This document shows positions 18,441-28,637 of a DNA stretch of 64,000 nucleotides, piece after piece. Where the stretch lies: assembly GCF_002901845.1 (NCBI RefSeq), contig NZ_PPQE01000030.1, forward strand, positions 92,386 to 156,385, written 5' to 3'. Position numbers and translations under genes: made by a program. Positions within the stretch are counted from its first letter, which is position 1. The number at the start of each line of letters is the position of its first letter. Under the pieces are notes generated by a model. The model saw nothing but the letters and a program-made list of their open reading frames with translations. It had not been told where the DNA came from and ran no database searches. This DNA comes from Staphylococcus hominis subsp. hominis (GTDB lineage Bacteria > Bacillota > Bacilli > Staphylococcales > Staphylococcaceae).

Positions 18441-19052
18441 TTATGATTCTGGACGTTCAATTGTAAATGTGTCTCCGAGTTTAGAATAATTATTTCCCGC
18501 TAAACGTGCTACCGGTTTAAGCTGATTAGAATCAATTTTACTATCCTCAAAATAGACATCTTCACTTATATGATACATAACAACGTCTCCTATAATTAAA
18601 TCAGCACCATCATTTTTAGTACCTAATTGAATCATTTGATCTAATTTACATTCAAAACGAATATTAGATTCTTTCACAGCAGGCGTCTTTATCATAGATG
18701 AACTGATAAGAGTCAATGATGTACGTTCTAATTCATTGTCTTCGTATTTTAAAGGTGCAGCCGTCTCATTGATATCTTCAATATTGAATTCATCTGTAAT
18801 GTGCACAACAAATTCTTTTGTTTTTTCAATATTTATAGCTGTATCTTTACGCTTACCATTACTTCTTTGTGCTGCAATTGCTATCATAGGTGGTTTATTA
18901 TTCACTACATTGAAAAAGCTAAATGGCGCACCGTTTAAATTACCTTTTTCATCTTCCGATGTTACAAACGCAATAGGTCTAGGGATAACTGAACCACTTA
19001 ATAATTTATAATTTTGAATGTCTGATAATTGATTTGGATTAATCTCTTTCAT
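18441..19052 (-). CDS. Flavin reductase-like FMN-binding protein
   Basis: A 203-residue cytoplasmic flavoprotein. The motif SGSVIPRPIAFVTSEDEKG and the later GAPFSFFNVVNNKPPM belong to the flavin reductase-like domain found in the DIM6/NTAB group. It is likely to bind FMN and act as an NAD(P)H-dependent reductase; the physiological electron acceptor is unknown. AAAGGAG precedes the ATG at an ideal distance. Confidence 0.83.
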   Translation of the reverse strand: MKEINPNQLSDIQNYKLLSGSVIPRPIAFVTSEDEKGNLNGAPFSFFNVVNNKPPMIAIAAQRSNGKRKDTAINIEKTKEFVVHITDEFNIEDINETAAPLKYEDNELERTSLTLISSSMIKTPAVKESNIRFECKLDQMIQLGTKNDGADLIIGDVVMYHISEDVYFEDSKIDSNQLKPVARLAGNNYSKLGDTFTIERPES

Positions 19053-19070
19053 TTTTAATTCTCCTTTATA

Positions 19071-19106
19071 AAATAAAAAGCGAGAGATTTCTAAAAATCT
19101 CTCGCC
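19071..19106 (-). terminator. Terminator after the SDR gene
   Basis: An 11-bp perfect stem GCGAGAGATTT / AAATCTCTCGC followed on the minus strand by a T-rich tail. Confidence 0.88.
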
Positions 19107-19129
19107 AGTATACTTAACATTTTACTAAA

Positions 19130-20011
19130 TTAGTCGATTTGAATACCACCAGTAACGCTATGAACTTGACCAGTTAAATAACTACCATCTTCTGAAGCAA
19201 ATAATACATATGGTCCCACACATTCAACAGGTTGACCTGCACGACCTAGTGGAGTAGCTTGGCCAAATTCTGGTATTGCTGATTGAGGTTGTCCACCACT
19301 GATTTGTAAAGGTGACCAAAATGGTCCTGGCGCTACACTATTCACTCTAATACCTTTATCTCCAAATTCTTCAGAAAGACTTTTTGTTAATGAAATAATT
19401 GCTGCTTTAGAAGCGGCATAATCATGTAAAATTGCAGCAGGTTTATACCCTTGCACTGAAGATGTCGTTGTAATTGAAGCACCTGGTTTTAAATATTTAG
19501 TTGCTGCTTGAGCAGTCCAAAAAATTGGATAGACATTTGTTTCAAATGTTTCAGCAAATTGTTCAGTTGTAAATCCATGAATATCATCATGATACTGTTG
19601 ATGACCTGCAACAAGAGTAATGTTGTCTAAGCCACCTAATTCATTATAAGCTTGTTTTACTAAATCATAGTTAAACTGCTCATTTCTCACATCTCCAGGG
19701 ATAAGCACTGCTTTTCTTCCAGCTTTTTCGATGACTTTTTTAACTTCTTGTGCATCTTGTTCTTCACTTGGTAAGTAGTTAAGAACTACATCAGCACCTT
19801 CTTTAGCATAAGCAATTGCTGCTGCACGTCCAATACCTGAATCGCCACCAGTTACAAGCATTTTATAATCTTGTAAACGACCATGACCTTCATATGATTC
19901 TTCACCACAATCTGGTTTAGGTGACATTTTATATTGATAACCTGGTGTTTCTTGTTCTTGTTTTTTATAATCAGAATCTTTAAATTTAGTTCTTGGATCT
20001 TGTGCACCCAT
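19130..20011 (-). CDS. SDR family oxidoreductase (general-stress type)
   Basis: A 293-residue short-chain dehydrogenase. The N-terminal extension of about 45 residues (YQYKMSPKPDCGEESYEGHGRL) is typical of the Bacillus YhdF/YdaD stress-linked group. The Rossmann motif TGGDSGIGR, the serine in TTTSSVQGY and the YAASK tyrosine-lysine pair are present, so it should be catalytically active with NAD(P). The substrate is unknown. The MGAQDP start is chosen because AGGAG lies nine bases upstream; an ATG three codons earlier touches that site. Confidence 0.87.
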   Translation of the reverse strand: MGAQDPRTKFKDSDYKKQEQETPGYQYKMSPKPDCGEESYEGHGRLQDYKMLVTGGDSGIGRAAAIAYAKEGADVVLNYLPSEEQDAQEVKKVIEKAGRKAVLIPGDVRNEQFNYDLVKQAYNELGGLDNITLVAGHQQYHDDIHGFTTEQFAETFETNVYPIFWTAQAATKYLKPGASITTTSSVQGYKPAAILHDYAASKAAIISLTKSLSEEFGDKGIRVNSVAPGPFWSPLQISGGQPQSAIPEFGQATPLGRAGQPVECVGPYVLFASEDGSYLTGQVHSVTGGIQID

Positions 20012-20099
20012 TAAAATCATCTCCTATTTAATCACTCAATACTGGTTTACCACATTAAATAGTAATTAAATCATAATTCCAAAAATTTTCTAATAAATA

Positions 20100-21218
20100 T
20101 TATGCTAATAATTGATAAATCAGTTCTATAAAATAATCAGGTATTTTTTCTAAAATACGTTCATCTGGATTGTATTTTGGATGATGTAAATCATATTCGC
20201 TATTCGATCCAATAAATGCAAATACCCCTGGATGATGCTCTAATAAACCAGAAAAATCTTCTCCAATTGTATACGGATGTTCTAAATCAATTACTGTGTA
20301 TCCTACTTTTTTTGCCGCTTCTTTAGCATGTTTGGTAAGCTCTACGTCATTAATAACTGCGCCTGGTAAACGTGTATAAATTAATTCAATCTCTATATTA
20401 AATAATTGTTCTAATCCTTTAGCAATGTCATGCATACGTTGTTCAATATAATCTTGTACGTCAGGTTTGAATGAACGTACCGTACCTTGAACATAAGCAT
20501 TATCTGCTATAACATTCCAAGTATTACCTGAAGACACTTCTCCTATTGTAATGACAGCACTATCAAAGGCAGATAAATTACGACTAATAATTGTTTGCAA
20601 ACTTGTAATTAATTGCCCTAACGCCATTACAGGGTCATTGCCTTGCTCTGGCTTGGCAGCATGAGCTCCTTTGCCATGAATTTTAAATTCAAAACGATCT
20701 ACAGCAGAAGTAATAGGACCTGATTTAATGGCAAATTCTCCAATATCTAATGTTGGATAATTGTGAAATCCAATAATCGCTTGTACATCATCTAGTGCAT
20801 TGGTTTTAGCCATGACTTTAGCTCCATATCCAAGTTCTTCGGCTGGTTGAAATAAAAACCTTACTCTTCCATTTAATTGTTCTTCTTCTTCTTTTAACTT
20901 GGTAGCAATAGCTAAGATACTAGCCATGTGAATATCATGTCCACAAGCATGCATCACTCCATCATTAGTAGAAGTAAAATCTTGACTAACTTGCTCCTGA
21001 ATAGGTAACGCATCAATATCAGTACGAACCGCGATACACTTTTCTCCTTGTCCTATTTCTGCTACTAGACCCGTTTCCATTGGAATGTCAATCATTTTAA
21101 TATTGTATGAAGTTAATATATCTTTTATACGTTGCGTCGTTTTATATTCGTATTTTGATAACTCAGGATATTGATGAAACATACGTCTCCATTTTACAAC
21201 ATCGTTAAAACTTGTCAT
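20100..21218 (-). CDS. M20 family amidohydrolase
   Basis: A 372-residue zinc peptidase related to N-acyl-L-amino-acid amidohydrolases and HmrA/HipO. Metal and catalytic residues are visible in MHACGHDIHMA, in the PAEELGYGA glutamates and in GEDFSGLL near the C terminus. The dimerisation domain occupies roughly residues 175-290. It should cleave an acyl or aminoacyl amide in the cytosol; the substrate is not evident. ATG (MTSFND) is taken because AGGAAGG is at a workable spacing; GTG and TTG codons just upstream are alternatives. Confidence 0.85.
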   Translation of the reverse strand: MTSFNDVVKWRRMFHQYPELSKYEYKTTQRIKDILTSYNIKMIDIPMETGLVAEIGQGEKCIAVRTDIDALPIQEQVSQDFTSTNDGVMHACGHDIHMASILAIATKLKEEEEQLNGRVRFLFQPAEELGYGAKVMAKTNALDDVQAIIGFHNYPTLDIGEFAIKSGPITSAVDRFEFKIHGKGAHAAKPEQGNDPVMALGQLITSLQTIISRNLSAFDSAVITIGEVSSGNTWNVIADNAYVQGTVRSFKPDVQDYIEQRMHDIAKGLEQLFNIEIELIYTRLPGAVINDVELTKHAKEAAKKVGYTVIDLEHPYTIGEDFSGLLEHHPGVFAFIGSNSEYDLHHPKYNPDERILEKIPDYFIELIYQLLA

Positions 21219-21373
21219 CAATGTCACTTCCCTTCCTCTAAGTCCAATAAAATGTTGTATAGTCTATAGTATCATAATTATCAAACTTTTCTTATAACTA
21301 AATAAGAGTAGATACCCATTACTTAGAATGTGGACTACTCTTATTTAAAAGTTCATTTCAATTTTTAAAATAA

Positions 21374-22309
21374 CTACTCAATAAAATGGTGAATAAAATT
21401 CGCTGCAAGTTGAGCAGTACGATGATCAATATCATAATTTGGATTGACTTCGGCAATACTAATAGAAGACGTCTTTCCACTTAATATGACGCGTTTACCT
21501 ATATCAAATACAGAATGAGGATTCAATCCGAGTACAGTAGGTTCACTTACTCCAGGCGCAAATGCACTATCGATGGCGTCCATACTAATTGTAAACATAA
21601 TCGTTTCATGCTGATGAATAAATCGTTCAATTTTATCTTTAATGGTTGGAGACAAATCATTTAAAATTTCATCTGCATATACATAGATAATTCCTTTTTC
21701 TTCAGCATATTCATATAGAGAACGTGTATTTCTACCTTGAGACAAGCCTAAAACTAAGTAATCAACATTATCATCTTTTTCTAAAATTTGTCTGAACATT
21801 GTACCAGAATTAGATTGTACATCAGCACGCGTCTCGAAATGTGAATCGATATTAATAATGCCAATAGAAGCATCAGGATAAGTGTGTCTCGTTGCTAGAT
21901 ATTGTGCATATGCGATATCATGTCCTCCACCAACAAAAAAAGATTGGTGATGCTGTTGAATAACTCGAGCAGCCAAATGTCCCATTTCTTCTTGAACTTC
22001 ACTTAGAGAACCTTTTGTATATTCTACATTTCCATAATCAACAAGAGATTCACATTCACTTAAATCCGGTAATTGGGCAAAAGCTTTTTTTATTTCATCT
22101 GGTCCTTTTTTAGCACCCATTCTTCCTTCATTCAGTTCAATCCCTTTATCAACGGCATAGCCTAACAAACCTACACCAACTTTATCAAAACGATTGTCTA
22201 TATTTTCTAAATTAGCAAATGTGACGGTCTGAAAATGCTTAAACTGCTTAGGATCATTTTGACTATCTACTCTTCCTTTCCATAGTTTTGGATTGCTTTT
22301 ACTGTACAT
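21374..22309 (-). CDS. hutG: Formimidoylglutamase, with altered metal ligand
   Basis: A 311-residue ureohydrolase, close to S. aureus HutG, which converts N-formimidoyl-glutamate to glutamate and formamide in histidine breakdown. Manganese-site motifs are GGGHDIAYA (H130), IDSHFETR (D155, H157) and SMDAID (D244, D247). E159 replaces the usual Asp of the DxHxD ligand motif. No hutH, hutU or hutI gene lies in the window, in contrast with S. aureus where hutU and hutI are close by. GGAGG precedes the ATG. The product may thus still work on an external supply or have drifted in function. Confidence 0.88.
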   Translation of the reverse strand: MYSKSNPKLWKGRVDSQNDPKQFKHFQTVTFANLENIDNRFDKVGVGLLGYAVDKGIELNEGRMGAKKGPDEIKKAFAQLPDLSECESLVDYGNVEYTKGSLSEVQEEMGHLAARVIQQHHQSFFVGGGHDIAYAQYLATRHTYPDASIGIINIDSHFETRADVQSNSGTMFRQILEKDDNVDYLVLGLSQGRNTRSLYEYAEEKGIIYVYADEILNDLSPTIKDKIERFIHQHETIMFTISMDAIDSAFAPGVSEPTVLGLNPHSVFDIGKRVILSGKTSSISIAEVNPNYDIDHRTAQLAANFIHHFIE

Positions 22310-22567
22310 AATAATAGATGCCTCCTAATTATTTAAGGTTACCTTAATCATATAACATATTTTATACAATCAATACCCATTTTTATTAAATTATTCACCC
22401 TTTAATTTATGATTCAGACATTAAATATTAGTTTCAAAAATTTAAAAATAATTCAATACTATTACATTTTAATGATATTTAAAATGGACAATTTATTTAT
22501 CCCCTTGTAATATGTATAATATTAAGGAAAGAATATATATATGGTTACCCTAATGGAGGTTACATAC

Positions 22568-23629
22568 ATGAAGACGAAACGTATTTCAGGATTTCAATGG
22601 GCTTTAACAATTTTTGTATTTTTCGTTGTTACAATGGCATTGTCTTTAATCCTGCGAGACTTTCAAGCATCTATTGGTATTAAACGTTTTGTGTTTAGTA
22701 TTAATAATTTAGCGCCATTTATTGCTGCAATAATTTGTATTATTGCATTTAAAAATAAGCGTACTCAACTAGCTGGTTTGAATTTCTCTATTGATATTAG
22801 AGTTATTGAACGTATAATACTTGCGTTAATTTTACCGCTCATTATTTTTATTATTGGAATGATGAGTTTCAATAGATTTGCTGATAGTTTTATTTTATTA
22901 CAAGCCAATGATTTATCAGTATCTGTATTTACAATTATTATTGGTCATATTTTCATGGCTTTCTTTGCTGAATTTGGATTCCGTTCATATTTACAAAATA
23001 TTGTTGAAAGTAAAGTCAATACATTTTTTGCTTCAATCATTGTAGGTTTAATGTATTCTATTTGGACTATTAACACGACATATGGAATGCAATATGCAGG
23101 TTATCACTTCTTATATACATTTATGTTTTCAATGATTGTGGGTGAATTAATCAGAGCAACTAAAGGTCGTACGATTTATATTGCAATGCTATTCCATGCT
23201 GCAATGACATTTGCTCAAGTATTCTTATTTAGCGAAGAAACTGGTGACTTATTCTCTATGAAAGTCATTGCTTTAAGTACTACAATTGTTGGTATTATTT
23301 TCATTCTTTTAAGTTTAGTCATTCGCTTTATCTTATATAAAACAACAAACCAATCATTAGATGAAGTAGAACCTAATAATTATTTAGACCATGTAAATGA
23401 TGACACAGATGATTCAAATAAGACATCTAATAGTGAATTGGACAAAAAAGAAACGTTACATCAATCGTTACAAGAAAATAATGTGACTCATACACAGACT
23501 AATGAATCTGAAGTCCAAGACGGTGATCATCATTTAAAATCATCTTCTAAATATGCAGAAGATAGACGCTCATCTGTAGTGGATGATGTAAAAGAAGAAA
23601 TCAATAATATCAATAAATCTAATAAATAA
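22568..23629 (+). CDS. lyrA: LyrA/SpdC, CPBP-type membrane protein
   Basis: A 353-residue protein with about eight membrane helices (residues ~12-275) of the CPBP (ABI) family and a long acidic hydrophilic C-terminal tail ending in RRSSVV and a charged stretch. Position between hutG and rpiA and sequence both fit S. aureus LyrA/SpdC, which affects lysostaphin susceptibility, partners a cell-wall glucosaminidase and interacts with the WalK kinase. The protease motif EExxxR is AEFGFR here (A134, E135, R139), so the first glutamate is missing and proteolysis is unlikely, as known for SpdC. The tail is shorter than in S. aureus (419 residues overall). The start follows TGGAGG. Confidence 0.88.
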   Translation: MKTKRISGFQWALTIFVFFVVTMALSLILRDFQASIGIKRFVFSINNLAPFIAAIICIIAFKNKRTQLAGLNFSIDIRVIERIILALILPLIIFIIGMMSFNRFADSFILLQANDLSVSVFTIIIGHIFMAFFAEFGFRSYLQNIVESKVNTFFASIIVGLMYSIWTINTTYGMQYAGYHFLYTFMFSMIVGELIRATKGRTIYIAMLFHAAMTFAQVFLFSEETGDLFSMKVIALSTTIVGIIFILLSLVIRFILYKTTNQSLDEVEPNNYLDHVNDDTDDSNKTSNSELDKKETLHQSLQENNVTHTQTNESEVQDGDHHLKSSSKYAEDRRSSVVDDVKEEINNINKSNK

Positions 23630-23663
23630 AAAGAGAGGAACTTAAAAATGTTCCTCTCTTTTT
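23628..23663. terminator. Terminator between lyrA and rpiA
   Basis: A 14-bp perfect stem AAAAAGAGAGGAAC / GTTCCTCTCTTTTT that serves convergent genes and touches the rpiA stop codon. Confidence 0.9.
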
Positions 23664-24352
23664 TACTTTTTATTAATTACTTTAATTCCTTCTTGAGTGC
23701 CAATAATCGCTTGTGTTGTTATATCTAAAAAATAACCTGTTTCTAGCACACCTGTGAGATGAATTAAAAATTCATGTAATTGATAAGGATCTATCTTACT
23801 TTTTAATTCACAGTCTAAAATATAATTTCCATTATCTGTAATAAATGGTATATCCTCATTCATTCTTCGTTCGACTGAGATATCATGATATGCTTCAATT
23901 TTTTTAGATACAAGTAACCAGTTAAATTTATCAACTTCAATAGGTAATTTGAAGGTTTCACCTAAGTAATTTACCATTTTACTTTCGTCTGCTAAAACGA
24001 TAAATTTTCTTGCCATTTCATCAATGACTTTCTCTCTGAATAAGGCACCTCCGCCTCCTTTAATAAGGTTTAAATCTGAATCAATTTCATCTGCACCATC
24101 AATAGCTAAATTTATATAAGTAATATCATTAATATCAACCACATTAATATTATATTGTTTAGCAAGAAATTCACTTTTATTAGATGTACATACACCTGTA
24201 ACATTTAAATTATCTTGTTGAATACGCTCTGCAATCTTAGGGATCAATAGTTCAATTGTACTTCCTGTTCCAATTCCAAGAATCATATTATCTTGAATTT
24301 GAGCCACTGCATCATCTGTCGTCATTAATTTGAGTTCTTTCGCATCCTTCAT
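23663..24352 (-). CDS. rpiA: Ribose-5-phosphate isomerase A
   Basis: A 229-residue enzyme of the pentose phosphate pathway that interconverts ribose 5-phosphate and ribulose 5-phosphate. Signature motifs are LGIGTGSTIELL, the catalytic DGADEID and KGGGGALFREK. Length is normal for the family. AAGGAG precedes the ATG with a rather long gap of 12 bases. Confidence 0.93.
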   Translation of the reverse strand: MKDAKELKLMTTDDAVAQIQDNMILGIGTGSTIELLIPKIAERIQQDNLNVTGVCTSNKSEFLAKQYNINVVDINDITYINLAIDGADEIDSDLNLIKGGGGALFREKVIDEMARKFIVLADESKMVNYLGETFKLPIEVDKFNWLLVSKKIEAYHDISVERRMNEDIPFITDNGNYILDCELKSKIDPYQLHEFLIHLTGVLETGYFLDITTQAIIGTQEGIKVINKK

Positions 24353-24511
24353 CGGTACTATAACTCCTTTTCATATACTCATTTATTATTTTACACTAGC
24401 CTTTTTAAAATACCTAGGTCTATTTTACATTCATTTAATTTATCAAAAAAATTTTTATACTTTTTAAAAATATAGTAAAATAACAGATATTATAAAAAAG
24501 GAGAGCATAAC

Positions 24512-25168
24512 ATGATTCCGGTATATGCTATTTCAACTGGTAAAATTGAAACTTTAAACTATGATCAAAAACGTCCAATGCATTCTGCTTTAAATAAAAC
24601 AATGTTTTCTGGAAAAATGTGGTTATCTTATACAGGGTTCAGTGAGGATGAACAAGCTTATAAAGACCATGGTGGTCCACACAAAGCTGTTTGTTGTTTT
24701 AGTAAGGAAAATTATGCAATGTATAAAAATGATATTAATATACTACCTGATTATGCAATGTTTGGTGAAAATTTAACTCTCGTTGACCTTGATGAAAATG
24801 ATGTGTATTTTGGAAATCAATATCAATTAGGAGAGGCAATTGTAGAAGTTTCTGAAATACGAGAACCTTGCTGGAAGATTCAAAGAAAGTATGGTATTAA
24901 ACATTTAGTTAAGCGGATGTCATCCTCCGGTAAAACAGGATTTTATATGCGTGTTTTAAAAGAAGGTTATGTGCAGCAACAAGATCATTTATTACTCCTT
25001 AAAACTGCCGAATCTCCTACACGCTTATCTGTTCAAAATTTGAATGATATTTATTATAATGACCGCGAAAATATAGACCGTTTAAATCAAGCTATTAATA
25101 ATCCTTACTTATCTCCTAAACGTATTGAAAAATTGAAATTATTAAAAGAAAAAGCAATGAATAAATAA
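24512..25168 (+). CDS. MOSC domain protein (YiiM-like)
   Basis: A 218-residue cytosolic protein with a MOSC domain (about 20-160), the domain named after molybdenum cofactor sulfurase. The conserved cysteine is in REPCWKIQ and the histidine loop in DHGGPHKAV. YiiM relatives reduce N-hydroxylated bases with the molybdenum cofactor. It shares cofactor type with the formate dehydrogenase of this window, though it lies 20 kb away. AAAGGAG precedes the start. Confidence 0.82.
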   Translation: MIPVYAISTGKIETLNYDQKRPMHSALNKTMFSGKMWLSYTGFSEDEQAYKDHGGPHKAVCCFSKENYAMYKNDINILPDYAMFGENLTLVDLDENDVYFGNQYQLGEAIVEVSEIREPCWKIQRKYGIKHLVKRMSSSGKTGFYMRVLKEGYVQQQDHLLLLKTAESPTRLSVQNLNDIYYNDRENIDRLNQAINNPYLSPKRIEKLKLLKEKAMNK

Positions 25169-25207
25169 AAACATACCTCTATCACTTAATGTCATAGTGG
25201 TATGTTT
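25169..25207. terminator. Terminator between the MOSC gene and galM
   Basis: A 9-bp stem AAACATACC / GGTATGTTT, extended inward by partial pairing. Confidence 0.8.
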
Positions 25208-25223
25208 CTGAATAAAAATAAAG

Positions 25224-26234
25224 TTATTTTTCTGAAATATGATATATTGTCTTCGCATAAAATGGAACATTAGCTTTTAGAATTGATTTAGCTTTATTAC
25301 CCTCATTATTAATATCATTAGGTAAGTATTGTGTTTCTAGCGCTACACCTGAATGAGGTTTATAAATATTAAACTCACTCTTCCATTCTGATGTATCGTT
25401 AAAAGTAAAAATCACTATATTAGTCATTGTTGTTTCTACATCTAACGCAAACTCGTTATTTTCAACGATAAGACGATGATGACCAATATCAAATGGATGA
25501 TCGAGTCCTTTATTAAAATGTATTTGTTCTTTAATTTGTTTATCTTCAGAATTAAAAATATCTTGAAATTGAATAGGACGATGATTAAATCGTTCTAATA
25601 AATCAATAGGTTGTTGACTGGAAATAAGATGATTCTGATCAATAGGATACATTTTTAATTGTTCACTTATTATAGAGTGATTATCAATGACATTATTATC
25701 TCTATTTAGATTAAAGTACACATGATTTGTAGGATTGAATAATGTATCTTCATTTGATGTTGCTTTATATTCAATCGTCCAGCGATGTTCAACATCATAT
25801 GTATGTATAACCTTAATCATCATATCTCCAGGATAACCATCCTCTTTTGATTGTATCTGAAGTTTAAATATAACTTTAATATTTGTTATATTATTTTGTA
25901 TTTCATAATCAAACAATCGTCTGTCTAAACCATTACTACCACCGTGAAGTTGATTAGTCATTTCATTTGCTTCCAATTGATAATATTTGTTGTTTAAATT
26001 AAAAGAAGCATTTTCAATACGTCCTGCATATCGACCAATAGTAGCTCCAAATTTATATGGATTTTCGGGGTAAAATTCATCCGCTTCTACCTTATTACCT
26101 AACACAATATTATTATCATGATATTTCCAACAAACAATTCTTGCTCCATAGTTTGTAAATACAATATACGTATCGTCATTATCTATTTTAATTAAATCTA
26201 TACCATGATTTTGATTCTCTACTTCAACTATCAT
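25224..26234 (-). CDS. galM: Aldose 1-epimerase
   Basis: A 336-residue mutarotase that interconverts alpha and beta anomers of aldoses. Motifs are GRYAGRI, NQLHGG with its catalytic histidine, NPTNHVYFNL with the second histidine, and SGVALETQYLPN with the catalytic glutamate. The length is usual. No galactose or lactose genes are next to it. It is 29 bases downstream of the UPF0060 gene on the same strand and may be co-transcribed. Confidence 0.87.
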   Translation of the reverse strand: MIVEVENQNHGIDLIKIDNDDTYIVFTNYGARIVCWKYHDNNIVLGNKVEADEFYPENPYKFGATIGRYAGRIENASFNLNNKYYQLEANEMTNQLHGGSNGLDRRLFDYEIQNNITNIKVIFKLQIQSKEDGYPGDMMIKVIHTYDVEHRWTIEYKATSNEDTLFNPTNHVYFNLNRDNNVIDNHSIISEQLKMYPIDQNHLISSQQPIDLLERFNHRPIQFQDIFNSEDKQIKEQIHFNKGLDHPFDIGHHRLIVENNEFALDVETTMTNIVIFTFNDTSEWKSEFNIYKPHSGVALETQYLPNDINNEGNKAKSILKANVPFYAKTIYHISEK

Positions 26235-26263
26235 TACTTACGTCTCCCTCTCAACACGCTTGA

Positions 26264-26590
26264 TCAGGCTCTATTTGGTAAAATCATTATTAATACGCCA
26301 ATAATGCATACAACAGCACCTAAGACATCATACTTATCTGGAATTTGTTTATCAAATACAAATGACCATATGATACTCATTATAATAAACACTCCACCAT
26401 ATGCTGCATAGACACGTCCAAAGGTTGGAAACACTTGAAATGTAGCAATCACACCATATAAGACAAGTACTAGTCCACCAATACATCCTAACCAACTTGA
26501 TTGCCCTTCCCTTAACCACAACCAAATTAGATAGCCTCCACCAATTTCACAGAGACCTGATAATACAAAAATAAAAATTGAATATATCAT
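26264..26590 (-). CDS. UPF0060 (YnfA) family membrane protein
   Basis: A 108-residue four-helix membrane protein. [18 protein letters not shown] and [13 protein letters not shown] are diagnostic of the YnfA family, small SMR-like proteins without established function. The start MIYSIFIF gives the family's standard 108 residues; the open frame reaches 12 codons further upstream but lacks a ribosome site. Confidence 0.88.
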   Translation of the reverse strand: MIYSIFIFVLSGLCEIGGGYLIWLWLREGQSSWLGCIGGLVLVLYGVIATFQVFPTFGRVYAAYGGVFIIMSIIWSFVFDKQIPDKYDVLGAVVCIIGVLIMILPNRA

Positions 26591-26740
26591 TTGTTTATTC
26601 ACCAACTTTTGAAAAGTTAGTTTCATTGTAGCAAACTGCTTTAAATTTCATCTATTACTTTTAAACTTTGACTTTATCATCAATACTTATTGTTACACTT
26701 TTTTAATTAATATTCCATAGGTTTTATATAAATTTAAAAA

Positions 26741-26754
26741 TGTAAACGTTATCT
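26741..26754. promoter_or_regulatory. Perfect cre (CcpA) site between the YnfA-type and DNA glycosylase genes
   Basis: TGTAAACGTTATCT fits TGWAARCGYTWNCW completely. It is 131 bases before the glycosylase start and 151 bases upstream of the divergent UPF0060/galM unit. Control of galM would be the metabolically sensible target. Confidence 0.6.
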
Positions 26755-26884
26755 ATTAGATGTTTTTTGATTCTCTATCAATGCATTTAATATTTTCTAA
26801 CTCTATCATTTTCCACTATAATAAAATTATTAAAAAGTTTAAACAAGCATCCAAATGATTCATTTAAAGAAAGAGGTATTTATA

Positions 26885-27493
26885 TTGGACTTTGTAAATA
26901 AACCAACAATTGAAACGGCTAAATCTTTATTAGGCGTTAAAATTAGTTATCAAGATCATACACAAACTTATAGTGGCTATATCGTCGAAACAGAAGCTTA
27001 TTTAGGTTTTAAAGATAAAGCAGCACATGGATTTGGTGGGAAACAAACGCCTAAAGTCACTTCTTTATATGAACGTGGCGGAACCATATATGGCCATGTT
27101 ATGCATACGCATTTACTTATTAATTTAGTAACACGTGAAGAAGGTATTCCAGAAGGTGTCTTAATACGTGCAGTTGAACCTGATGATGGTATCGAAGGTA
27201 TGAAAATCAACCGAAATAAATCTGGTTTCGAACTTACAAATGGTCCGGGAAAGTGGACTAAAGCATTTAATATTCCTAGAGCAATAGATGGTTCAACAAT
27301 TAATCAATGTCGTTTATCTATTGATGTAAAGAATAGAAAATTTCCTAGAGAGATTGAAGAAAGTGCACGTATAGGTATCCCAAATAAAGGTGAATGGACA
27401 GAAAAACACTTAAGATATACTGTTAAAGGAAATCCATATGTCTCTAGAATGAGAAAATCCGATTGTCTATTACCAGAAGAAACATGGAAGTAA
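26885..27493 (+). CDS. DNA-3-methyladenine glycosylase (AAG/MPG family)
   Basis: A 202-residue base-excision repair enzyme that removes alkylated purines. [10 protein letters not shown] contains the catalytic glutamate; [18 protein letters not shown] and [12 protein letters not shown] are family motifs. The start is TTG, placed by AAAGAGG eight bases upstream and by agreement with the S. aureus homologue, whose N terminus begins MDFVN. An upstream ATG at ten codons lacks a site. Confidence 0.9.
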   Translation: MDFVNKPTIETAKSLLGVKISYQDHTQTYSGYIVETEAYLGFKDKAAHGFGGKQTPKVTSLYERGGTIYGHVMHTHLLINLVTREEGIPEGVLIRAVEPDDGIEGMKINRNKSGFELTNGPGKWTKAFNIPRAIDGSTINQCRLSIDVKNRKFPREIEESARIGIPNKGEWTEKHLRYTVKGNPYVSRMRKSDCLLPEETWK

Positions 27494-27510
27494 CACCTCA
27501 TTCAATAAAA

Positions 27511-27549
27511 AATCGCTTTTGAAAAGGTCGTCCTTCTTCAAAAGCGATT
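27511..27549. terminator. Terminator between the glycosylase gene and fni
   Basis: A 13-bp perfect stem AATCGCTTTTGAA / TTCAAAAGCGATT with A and T flanks. Confidence 0.87.
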
Positions 27550-27553
27550 AATA

Positions 27554-28603
27554 TTATCCACGTTCAACTTTTAAATGTCTTTGCTCTATCCAAGACATTA
27601 ACTTACTATCAAAAACAATTTTACTTTGTTTTAAATCATTAATATCTTTAGCATCTAGCATTGTCATAATAGATTTCATATGGTCTATAAATGATTCTAC
27701 ATATTCAATGGTACTAGTAATACCAGCATGTTCAACTTGATTTAAAAATGGACGTGACATGCCAACAGCTTTTGCACCTAAAGCTAAACTTTTAATTGCA
27801 TCTAAAGGTGTTCGTAATCCACCACTTGCAAATACATTTAGTTTATTTTGATAACTTATACTTTCAAGTAATGATTCTACAGTCGATTGGCCCCAATTTG
27901 AAAGGTAATCCATGTCTTTATTTGAACGACGCTCATTTTCTATTGTGACAAAATTAGTGCCACCCTTTCCACTCACATCTACATACGTTACGCCTATATT
28001 TACTAAAGATTGTAGTAATTCTTTACTCATGCCAAATCCTACTTCTTTAATGATAACAGGTACACTTACGCGTTGAACAATTGCCTCCACATTTTCTAAC
28101 CATGTCGAGAATTCTCTATTCCCTTCTGGCATCACTAATTCTTGTGGTGCATTCACATGTACTTGTAAAGCTTGTGCGTCTAATAATTTAACTGCTTTAA
28201 CAGCTTTATCTACTGGTACATCTGCCCCTACATTACTAAATATAATGCCCCCAGGGTTTGTTTTACGTACAATGCTGAATGATTCAGCCATCTTAGGATT
28301 TCTTAAAGCTGCATGCGTAGATCCTACAGCCATAGCTAAGCCTGTTTCTCTAGCAACGACTGCTAACTTTTCATTAATTGTCTTAGTCCAATCACTTCCA
28401 CCTGTCATTGCATTAATGTACAAGGGAAATGTCATATCAAAATTTGAAGTATGACTCGTTAAATCCACTTGATTCACATTGATATTTGGAATTGAATGAT
28501 GTACAAACCTCATACGGTCAAAATCTGATTGAGGGACATCTTGTTGTGCCATTGCAATTTCTACATGTTCATTTTTTCTTTGCTCTCTTTGGATATCTCT
28601 CAT
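27554..28603 (-). CDS. fni: Isopentenyl-diphosphate delta-isomerase, type 2
   Basis: A 349-residue FMN- and NADPH-dependent enzyme that interconverts isopentenyl and dimethylallyl diphosphate after the mevalonate pathway. The TIM-barrel motifs [19 protein letters not shown] and [19 protein letters not shown], which binds FMN phosphate, are present. Length matches the family. AGGAAAGTAGG precedes the ATG. It is 34 bases from the corA-like gene on the same strand, so a shared transcript is possible. Confidence 0.93.
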   Translation of the reverse strand: MRDIQREQRKNEHVEIAMAQQDVPQSDFDRMRFVHHSIPNINVNQVDLTSHTSNFDMTFPLYINAMTGGSDWTKTINEKLAVVARETGLAMAVGSTHAALRNPKMAESFSIVRKTNPGGIIFSNVGADVPVDKAVKAVKLLDAQALQVHVNAPQELVMPEGNREFSTWLENVEAIVQRVSVPVIIKEVGFGMSKELLQSLVNIGVTYVDVSGKGGTNFVTIENERRSNKDMDYLSNWGQSTVESLLESISYQNKLNVFASGGLRTPLDAIKSLALGAKAVGMSRPFLNQVEHAGITSTIEYVESFIDHMKSIMTMLDAKDINDLKQSKIVFDSKLMSWIEQRHLKVERG

Positions 28604-28637
28604 GTAACAACCTACTTTCCTTAAACTATGTTCTATA

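Noticed and set aside
18025..19011. Plus-strand frames opposite the NhaC and flavin reductase genes
   Set aside because: Shadows of well-supported minus-strand genes with clear motifs.
22541..22567. Upstream start codons for lyrA
   Set aside because: They overlap or precede the GGAGG site; the start at 22568 agrees with the known LyrA/SpdC N terminus.
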